A DNA stretch of 5,199 nucleotides, taken from assembly GCA_030600405.1 (NCBI GenBank), contig JAUVMD010000126.1, forward strand, positions 1-5,199, in the 5' to 3' direction. The translations under genes were made by a program, and so were the position numbers. Below, piece by piece: positions 1 through 5,199 of the stretch. The DNA comes from Nitrospirota bacterium. GTDB taxonomy: Bacteria > Nitrospinota > Nitrospinia > Nitrospinales > Nitrospinaceae. The notes beneath the pieces are model-generated. The model had not been told where the DNA came from and made no database searches. It worked only from the letters and a program-made list of their open reading frames with translations. Numbering within the stretch: position 1 is the stretch's first letter; the number at the start of each line of letters is the position of its first letter.

Positions 1-676
1 CCAGGTTGTCGATGTGGCCATCGGTATCGTCTCCCTCAATGTTGCCCTGACACCAGATGATTTCCCGGACGCCCAGATAACCTTTCAAATAGGATTCCAT
101 CTCCGCCCGATCAAGCCCATCATTGCGATTGGAATTCAACAGGCATTGTTCGGTGGTGATGCATAGGCCTTGGCCATTGACCTCGATGGCTCCGCCCTCC
201 AGAACAATCCCGGGTTCGAAACTGGTTATCCCCAATAGATCCGCTATAGCGCCACCCACCCGATCATCCAAGTCCCACTCGTATTTACCCCCCCAGGAAT
301 CGAATTTCCAGAGATTGGCTGAGACCTCCCGTTTACCAGAAGACGCTTCCCGAACCAGAAAATTGGGACCGTAATCACGAATCCAAGCGTCGTTAGTTGA
401 TATCGCATGAAATCTTATTTTTTCATTAGTTAGAGAATTAGTCTTAATTAATTTCTTTAGCTTTAAAACGTCCGATTCCCGGTTCCCCAGAAGGTGGATC
501 GTTTCTCCTTTGACAAGAGCCCCAATCATTTGGAGATAAACAGTTTCTATTTGGAAAATATCCTGGCCCGGCCAGGTTTCCGGATTATGAGGCCAGGTCA
601 GCCAAGTGGCAGAGTGAGGTTCCCACTCGGCGGGCATGCGGAAACCGAGGTCAGCTGGATAAGAGTCAGGATTCAT
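1..676 (-). CDS. aguA: Agmatine deiminase, C-terminus cut by window edge
   Basis: Agmatine deiminase (agmatine iminohydrolase, peptidylarginine-deiminase-like family) hydrolyses agmatine to N-carbamoylputrescine and ammonia in the cytoplasm. The first 225 residues are visible; the family is usually about 340-370 long, so roughly the last third is outside. Family blocks seen: MPAEWEPHSATWLTWPHN (14-31), NDAWIRDYGP (95-104), WKFDSWGGKY (123-132), VLEGGAIEV (158-166), TTEQCLLNSNRN (174-185) and GDDTDGHIDN (215-224). D96, E160, H221 and D223 match the known active-site acids and His of the family; the nucleophilic Cys near the C-terminus is off the window. The start chosen is the ATG at 676-674, inside the end of aguB (11-base overlap, different reading frame). 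It places the conserved LGFRMPAEW block at the usual distance from the N-terminus. No Shine-Dalgarno motif precedes it, so translation is probably coupled to aguB. Family assignment is secure. Confidence 0.95.
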   Translation of the reverse strand, partial: MNPDSYPADLGFRMPAEWEPHSATWLTWPHNPETWPGQDIFQIETVYLQMIGALVKGETIHLLGNRESDVLKLKKLIKTNSLTNEKIRFHAISTNDAWIRDYGPNFLVREASSGKREVSANLWKFDSWGGKYEWDLDDRVGGAIADLLGITSFEPGIVLEGGAIEVNGQGLCITTEQCLLNSNRNDGLDRAEMESYLKGYLGVREIIWCQGNIEGDDTDGHIDNL

Positions 677-1556
677 TCGAGTCAATGAATAAACGGGTCA
701 GGTCTTGGTAGGCATCGACCCGGCGATCCCGCAGAAAAGGCCAGCCTTGCCGGGTTTCCTCGATCAAGCCGAGATCACAATCGGCGACCAGCACTTCCGG
801 TTCCTTCGAAGAAGCCTCAACGAGGACTTCGCCAAACGGATCGGACACAAAAGACTTTCCCCAGAAATTCAGCTGATTTTCCTGACCCACGCGGTTGACC
901 ACGACGGTAAAGACACCGTTGGCAATACTGTGGGCCTTTTGAATGGTTTGCCATGCCTGCGCCTGCTTTCCGGCAACAGGCTCATCAAAAGCCTGATAAC
1001 CAATTGCGGTAGGATAAAACAGGATTTGGGCTCCGGATAAAGCTGTCAGACGAGCCGCTTCCGGAAACCACTGGTCCCAGCAGATTAATACGCCTATTTT
1101 TCCAAAACGGGTTGGGATGGTTTGAAACCCTGTATCTCCAGGTGTGAAATAAAACTTTTCATAAAAACCGGGATCGTCCGGGATGTGCATTTTGCGGTAG
1201 CGGCCGGCGATGGAGCCGTCGGCATCCAGGACCACCGCCGTATTGTGATAGATCCCGGTAGATCGCTTTTCGAACAGAGGAAGAATGAGAACCACTCCCA
1301 ACGCGGATGCTAATTGCGACATCGCTTGGGTAGAGGGGCCGGGTATTTCCTCCGCCCGCTTGAAATGCTCCTGAACTTCCGTCTGGCAGAAATAAAGCGT
1401 CCGGAAAAGTTCCTGCAGGCAGATGATCTGCGCTCCTTGTCCGGCGGCGTTACGGATTCCCTGTTCGGCGGCTTTCATATTAGCCGCCGCGTCTTCTGCG
1501 CAAGCCATTTGGACCAAGCCGATTCTTACAATTTCCTTGTTGGTATTGGAGATCAT
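666..1556 (-). CDS. aguB: N-carbamoylputrescine amidase
   Basis: A complete 296-residue enzyme of the nitrilase (carbon-nitrogen hydrolase) superfamily. It cleaves N-carbamoylputrescine to putrescine, CO2 and ammonia, the step after agmatine deiminase. The Glu-Lys-Cys triad is readable: E49 in CLQELF, K122 in YRKMHIPDD and C159 in LICWDQWFPEAAR. The segments PDDPGFYEKFYFTPGD (126-141), IGYQAFDE (185-192) and the C-terminal TRQGWPFLRDRRVDAY (268-283) are typical of the plant/bacterial AguB subgroup rather than of general amidases. The length is normal for the family. The ATG start is forced: an in-frame TAG lies two codons upstream (1562-1560) with only an ATT between. No clear Shine-Dalgarno sequence is visible. 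It is the first gene of the unit, and its last codons overlap aguA by 11 bases. The adjacent aguA strongly supports this substrate over other nitrilase functions. Confidence 0.96.
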   Translation of the reverse strand: MISNTNKEIVRIGLVQMACAEDAAANMKAAEQGIRNAAGQGAQIICLQELFRTLYFCQTEVQEHFKRAEEIPGPSTQAMSQLASALGVVLILPLFEKRSTGIYHNTAVVLDADGSIAGRYRKMHIPDDPGFYEKFYFTPGDTGFQTIPTRFGKIGVLICWDQWFPEAARLTALSGAQILFYPTAIGYQAFDEPVAGKQAQAWQTIQKAHSIANGVFTVVVNRVGQENQLNFWGKSFVSDPFGEVLVEASSKEPEVLVADCDLGLIEETRQGWPFLRDRRVDAYQDLTRLFIDSNES

Positions 1557-1601
1557 AATCTAATAAAATTACCAAATATTAGCGGGTGGAATTGGATTGG
1601 G

Positions 1602-1630
1602 AGTATAGGGGAACTTTTTTCTTACGGCAA
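1602..1630 (-). promoter_or_regulatory. Putative sigma70 promoter of aguB-aguA
   Basis: On the minus strand, TTGCCG (1630-1625, four of six matches to TTGACA) and TATACT (1607-1602, five of six to TATAAT) are separated by exactly 17 bases. Transcription would begin near 1595 and leave a leader of about 40 nt before the aguB ATG. The spacer contains an A-rich run. This is a sequence-only prediction, and I see no convincing operator overlapping it. Confidence 0.5.
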
Positions 1631-1682
1631 TCGGTTTTCCTTCGCGGACCTTTTGGATCGCGGTTATCCCCAAAAGAGTTTA

Positions 1683-1691
1683 TGTTATAAT
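1683..1691 (+). promoter_or_regulatory. Putative extended -10 element (distal) for the mfd unit
   Basis: TGTTATAAT is a perfect extended -10 (TGnTATAAT). The sequence about 17 bases upstream (around TTATCC at 1664-1669) is a poor -35, as is tolerated for extended -10 promoters. Transcription would start near 1698, giving a leader of about 90 nt to the ATG at 1789. The surroundings are AT-rich, so a chance match is possible. Confidence 0.35.
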
Positions 1692-1736
1692 TCAATAAGT
1701 TATGGTAATTCTAAGCCTTTGGGAATTGCACTGAGC

Positions 1737-1745
1737 TGGTATAAT
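1737..1745 (+). promoter_or_regulatory. Putative extended -10 element (proximal) for the mfd unit
   Basis: TGGTATAAT is a second perfect extended -10 match, 54 bases downstream of the first. A TTGGGA at 1719-1724 could act as a weak -35 with a short 15-base spacer. The predicted start near 1752 gives a leader of about 37 nt to the ATG at 1789, which is the more ordinary arrangement of the two. Prediction only. Confidence 0.42.
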
Positions 1746-1788
1746 GGTGTAAAAGACAAAACTTTCTTCAATCAGAAGATAAACGACT

Positions 1789-2163
1789 ATGTGGGTTAAA
1801 CAAGCTTTTCGAGATTATTACAAGCCCAAACTTCGCCGGGAGCTGAAGCGCGACCCGACTCAGGAGGAATGCGACCAGAGGTTTGAGGAAATTTATAAAG
1901 AACTCCGCCTGACCCTTCTCGCCGGAGTTTATGAGGGCGTTTCTCTTTATTTTTATGAAATTAGCCAATTTACTCTGGAAGAGTTCAACACCTTCCGGGA
2001 CCAGACGGAAGCTTATCTTGTGGAGCGGTTCGGCGGCGGAAATTTCAAGTTGAACTTCTATGAGGGCGATTCCTTCGTGGTCACCGTCAATTTCAAGCCC
2101 GAGGGAGAGCCCAAATGGCATCATCTGCTCCCTGAGAAAGCCAAACCTTTTGTGAATCCCTAA
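1789..2163 (+). CDS. Conserved-looking small protein of unknown function, upstream of mfd
   Basis: A 124-residue protein that I do not recognise. It has no signal peptide, no membrane segment and no Cys/His metal-binding cluster, so it is probably cytoplasmic. The N-terminal half (about 3-45) is rich in Arg, Lys and Glu and looks helical (FRDYYKPKLRRELKRDPTQE, then CDQRFEEIYKELRLTLL). It is followed by an aromatic stretch VYEGVSLYFYEISQF (47-61), another probable helix (63-80), and a C-terminal part with probable strands FKLNFYEGDSFVVTVNFKP (86-104) and a PKWHHLLPE tail. The ATG is preceded by an in-frame TAA nine bases upstream and by a weak AGAAG (1774-1778) at 10-base spacing. Its TAA stop shares one base with the mfd ATG (TAATG), so the two are almost certainly cotranscribed and translationally coupled. 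Codon use resembles mfd. A role connected with Mfd, RNA polymerase or repair is inference from position only. A longer antisense frame covers the same bases but lacks such context. Confidence 0.82.
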   Translation: MWVKQAFRDYYKPKLRRELKRDPTQEECDQRFEEIYKELRLTLLAGVYEGVSLYFYEISQFTLEEFNTFRDQTEAYLVERFGGGNFKLNFYEGDSFVVTVNFKPEGEPKWHHLLPEKAKPFVNP

Positions 2164-5100
2164 TGAATTCTCCCACCTCTTCGACATTGCCCCGGAACGA
2201 TCTGGAAAACGATCAATGGAACGATTTATTGGATTCTCTCAAGGTACTGGAACATCCGGTAAGTGTGGAGGGATTACCAGGCGCTTCCAAAGCGTATTTG
2301 CTGGCCCAGGCGTGGAAGCATTCCAAGCGTCCCCAGGTGGTGATTACCTTGGATCAAGTCAGTGGAGAAACCTGGCTTTCCGATTTACGTTATTTTCTCC
2401 ATCATGAAAAAGTAAGGGTGTCTCCTCAGTTTTTCCCGACTTGGGAATTGTTGCCCTATGAACCGTTGTCTCCTTTCAGTGAAGTTTCGGGAGAACGGTT
2501 GGCGACTTTGAATGGATTGCTGGAGAATCATTGCCCAATTCTAGTGGTTCCCGTGGAGGCGGTATTGCAATATCTGATGCCCCGCTCCTCCCTCCGTAAC
2601 CTGACTTACGATGTTCAAAAAGGGCAAACTCTCGACCGGGAAGTGTTCGAAATATGCCTGGTGGACAACGGTTACACCCGCTCTCATTTGGTGGAGGAGC
2701 GTGGCCAGTTCAGTTCGAGGGGAGACATTCTGGATGTTTTTCAATCGCATCAATCCCATCCCATTCGCATCGAGTTTTTTGGTGACGAAATAGAGTCCAT
2801 CCGAAAGTTTGAAGTCAGTTCACAGGTGTCCATAGAAGATTGCGATCAGGTGAAGGTTCTTCCCATCCGGGAATTGTGTCTGACCGAAAAGGATCTGCAA
2901 GGAGGCGTCAACAAAATTCTTCAATACGGCCGGGACCATGAGGTTAATTCTTCGCGCTTCGATGAGCTGGTGGAAAAACTTCGGAATTTAAAAAGTTTTT
3001 CCGGAATGGAAATGCTGGCTCCCTTCTTTTTTGAGAAGAAGGAAAGCCTCTTCGATTATTTTCCTGAAAACACTTTAATCGTTCTGGATGACCTAGGGTT
3101 ATTAAAGGAAAAGTGTGATCAGTTTGAAGAGTTGGTTCACGAAGAATACCACCGGTGTATGGACCGGGGCGATGTCGCCGTAGAGCCTGAACATTTGTAT
3201 CTCACCACCAAAATATTTTTGAAGGAAATCCAATCCCGGCCGCATGTGATTCTGAATACCTTGAAAGTTTCGGATGATGGGGAAACTTCAAAGCGGTTTC
3301 AGGTCAAGCCGATTCCCTCATTTCAGGGCAAATTCGATCTGTTTGCACATCATGCCGGGGAATGGATCGATAAGGGCTATGAGGTTTCAGTGGCCGCGCC
3401 GACCAAGGGGCATGTCCACCGCATGAACGAGTTGCTGGTGGATAAGGAATTGAATCTCCCGGTAGAACTCGGTTTTATCAGCCAGGGATTCCAGCTTCCT
3501 GGAATGAAAACCATATTTGTCGCCGAGCATGAAATCTTCGGCAGAACCCACAAGCATCGCCATCGCCGAAAATCACGCTCCATGCCCTTCCAGCGCGGCT
3601 TCAAGGATTTGAAAGAGGGGGACTTGTTGGTGCATGTGGATTACGGTATCGGGCAATACACCCGGACCAAGGAGTTGACGACAGGTATAGGGGGAGGTGA
3701 GTTTCTGGAAATATTTTATGCCGACGACCAGAAACTTTACATTCCGATGGATGGTTTGGCTTCCATTCAAAAATATGTGGGAGGGGGTGAAGAGAATCCT
3801 CCTCTGAGTCAGTTGGGCGGTAGCCAATGGAAACGTCAAAAGAAAAAAATAAAAGACTCCCTAAGGGAGCTCGCTGGTGAACTTTTAAAGATTTACGCGT
3901 CCCGGGAAATGGCTAAGGGGCACGTTTATTCGAGTAATTCGGTTCTTATGCAGGATTTTGCGGATTCGTTCGAATATGTCGAGACCGAGGATCAGTTGAA
4001 AGCCATTGAAGATGTCATGGAAGACCTGCAACGGGAGAAACCCATGGACCGTTTGATATGTGGTGATGTGGGTTACGGTAAAACCGAAGTGGCCATGCGA
4101 GCGGCTTTCAGTGCCGTATTGGATAAAAAGCAGGTCGCCGTGCTGGTGCCCACCACCCTATTGGCGCAACAGCATTGGAGCACTTTTCAGGAGCGGTTTC
4201 ATATGCATCCGGTACAAGTGGAAATGGTCAGCCGGTTTCGCACTCCCCGCGAGCAAAAAGAAACTCTCAGGCGATTAAAAGAAGGGAAAGTGGATATCCT
4301 CATCGGAACTCACCGTTTGTTGTCCAAGGACGTGCAGTTCGCTGATCTGGGCTTGGTGATCATTGATGAGGAACAGCGATTTGGAGTCAAACACAAGGAA
4401 CGATTGAAAGAATTAAGGGCCTCGGTGGACGTGCTCACCCTGAGTGCTACTCCGATTCCCCGGACCCTTCACTTTTCACTGATGGGCGTGCGGGATTTGA
4501 GTGTTATCGAAACTCCGCCCAGCGACCGTTTATCGATTAAAACGTATGTGCGAAAACTTGATGAAGAGATTATTCGCGAAGCCATTCTCCGGGAAAAGGA
4601 TCGGGGCGGGCAGGTGTACTTCGTGCACAACAAGGTTCAAAGCATTCATTCGATCGCTGCATTGCTCAAGAAAATTGTTCCGGAAGTTACTTTGGGAATC
4701 GCTCACGGTCAGCTTCAGGAAAGGATGCTGGAAAGAGTGATGAAGCAATTCATCGAAAAGGAAATCGATCTTTTGTTATGCACCTCCATCATTGAGTCGG
4801 GCCTGGATATTCCTTCCGCCAACACCATCATCATCGACCGGGCCGACCAGTTCGGCCTGGCGCAACTGTATCAGCTTAGAGGAAGGGTGGGGCGTTACAA
4901 GCATCAGGCATATGCCTATTTTCTTATTCCGGGAGCGTTGGTCATCAGCGAGGATGCGCGCAAGCGTTTATCCGCCATCGAAGAGATGAGCGATCTGGGA
5001 GCCGGCTTCGAACTGGCCGCCCGGGATATGGAAATTCGCGGTACCGGTAACATGTTGGGCCATAATCAATCGGGCCATATTTCCACCATTGGGTTCGATT

Positions 5101-5199
5101 TGTATTGTAAAATGATGGAGGAGACTATTCGGGAATTGAAAGGACAGGAAATTAAGTCCAAAATTGAACCCGAGATCAAGCTGGAAATTAAAGGCTACG
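2163..5199 (+). CDS. mfd: Transcription-repair coupling factor Mfd, C-terminus cut by window edge
   Basis: Mfd is the DNA translocase that removes RNA polymerase stalled at lesions and recruits UvrA for nucleotide excision repair. The frame is open for 1012 codons to the window end; E. coli Mfd has 1148, so only the C-terminal regulatory domain (roughly the last 135-150 residues) is missing. Domains in order: UvrB-like module (about 30-215; FPTWELLPYEPLSP 91-104, FSSRGDILDVF 183-193), with a Walker-A remnant GLPGASKA (37-44) lacking GKT as is usual in Mfd; middle domain and basic linker (HKHRHRRKSR 463-472); CarD-like RNA-polymerase-interacting domain (about 481-545; GDLLVHVDYGIGQY, KLYIPMDGL); superfamily-2 helicase domains with GDVGYGKTE (634-642), DEEQRFG (735-741), SATPIPRTL (761-769), TSIIESGLDIP (874-884) and QLYQLRGRVGR (901-911); and the translocation (TRG) motif region MEIRGTGNMLG (956-966). 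All motor motifs are intact. The ATG overlaps the upstream stop by one base and has no Shine-Dalgarno motif, which implies coupling. Confidence 0.97.
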   Translation, partial: MNSPTSSTLPRNDLENDQWNDLLDSLKVLEHPVSVEGLPGASKAYLLAQAWKHSKRPQVVITLDQVSGETWLSDLRYFLHHEKVRVSPQFFPTWELLPYEPLSPFSEVSGERLATLNGLLENHCPILVVPVEAVLQYLMPRSSLRNLTYDVQKGQTLDREVFEICLVDNGYTRSHLVEERGQFSSRGDILDVFQSHQSHPIRIEFFGDEIESIRKFEVSSQVSIEDCDQVKVLPIRELCLTEKDLQGGVNKILQYGRDHEVNSSRFDELVEKLRNLKSFSGMEMLAPFFFEKKESLFDYFPENTLIVLDDLGLLKEKCDQFEELVHEEYHRCMDRGDVAVEPEHLYLTTKIFLKEIQSRPHVILNTLKVSDDGETSKRFQVKPIPSFQGKFDLFAHHAGEWIDKGYEVSVAAPTKGHVHRMNELLVDKELNLPVELGFISQGFQLPGMKTIFVAEHEIFGRTHKHRHRRKSRSMPFQRGFKDLKEGDLLVHVDYGIGQYTRTKELTTGIGGGEFLEIFYADDQKLYIPMDGLASIQKYVGGGEENPPLSQLGGSQWKRQKKKIKDSLRELAGELLKIYASREMAKGHVYSSNSVLMQDFADSFEYVETEDQLKAIEDVMEDLQREKPMDRLICGDVGYGKTEVAMRAAFSAVLDKKQVAVLVPTTLLAQQHWSTFQERFHMHPVQVEMVSRFRTPREQKETLRRLKEGKVDILIGTHRLLSKDVQFADLGLVIIDEEQRFGVKHKERLKELRASVDVLTLSATPIPRTLHFSLMGVRDLSVIETPPSDRLSIKTYVRKLDEEIIREAILREKDRGGQVYFVHNKVQSIHSIAALLKKIVPEVTLGIAHGQLQERMLERVMKQFIEKEIDLLLCTSIIESGLDIPSANTIIIDRADQFGLAQLYQLRGRVGRYKHQAYAYFLIPGALVISEDARKRLSAIEEMSDLGAGFELAARDMEIRGTGNMLGHNQSGHISTIGFDLYCKMMEETIRELKGQEIKSKIEPEIKLEIKGY

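Noticed and set aside
735..741. DEEQRFG in Mfd, with Gln where E. coli has His in helicase motif II.
   Set aside because: To my knowledge Gln at this place is common in Mfd homologues of other phyla and the acidic DEE is intact, so it is not a defect. The coordinates here are Mfd residue numbers.
705..1040. 111-codon plus-strand open frame within aguB.
   Set aside because: It is entirely antisense to the conserved nitrilase-family sequence and is best explained as a shadow of aguB codon use.
1611..1622. Run of six or more T near 1615 as a possible terminator.
   Set aside because: No GC-rich hairpin precedes the run on either strand, and it lies between divergent units where no terminator is expected.
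1719..1731. TTGGGAATTGCAC as a possible sigma54 (-24/-12) promoter.
   Set aside because: The GG and GC elements are far too close together for the sigma54 consensus spacing.
1314..1799. 161-codon plus-strand open frame opposite the start of aguB and crossing the intergenic region.
   Set aside because: Half of it is the complement of clearly coding aguB and the rest is promoter-like AT-rich DNA. The translation shows no recognisable domain, and it would overlap the start of the small gene.
1768..2187. 139-codon open frame on the minus strand covering the whole small gene and the start of mfd.
   Set aside because: It is antisense to a frame with better context (TAATG junction with mfd, upstream promoter-like boxes, codon use like mfd). 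It overlaps the mfd coding start and has no operon context of its own.
3549..3578. His/Arg/Lys-rich stretch in Mfd before the RNA-polymerase-interacting domain, considered as a metal-binding or inserted element.
   Set aside because: E. coli Mfd also has a basic Arg-rich linker at this place, so it is a normal family feature with a different composition.

Overview
The window comes from a bacterial chromosome and is almost entirely coding. It holds four protein genes in two divergent transcription units, separated by one 232-base AT-rich intergenic region. The two outer genes run off the window edges. Base composition is balanced in the genes and AT-rich between them. The proteins resemble those of environmental Gram-negative lineages (deltaproteobacterial or Nitrospinota-like), but that placement is an impression from protein style and is weak. 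There are no RNA genes, mobile elements, CRISPR arrays or signs of horizontal transfer.

Left unit (minus strand, 1556 down to 1): aguB, N-carbamoylputrescine amidase, is followed by aguA, agmatine deiminase, with an 11-base overlap. Together they convert agmatine to putrescine via N-carbamoylputrescine, the non-urea route of polyamine synthesis. aguA is cut by the left edge and its catalytic-Cys region is not visible. A sigma70-type promoter with a 17-base spacer lies upstream of aguB.

Right unit (plus strand, 1789 to 5199): a 124-residue protein I do not recognise is followed, at a TAATG stop/start junction, by mfd, the transcription-repair coupling factor. The mfd frame is open for 1012 codons up to the right edge and lacks only the C-terminal regulatory domain. 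Two perfect extended -10 elements in the intergenic region could drive this unit.

The enzymes and Mfd are ordinary members of well-known families. The most interesting item is the small unknown gene coupled to mfd, a candidate Mfd- or repair-associated protein on context alone. A secondary point is the lack of strong Shine-Dalgarno sequences at all four starts. I found no convincing new multi-gene system.
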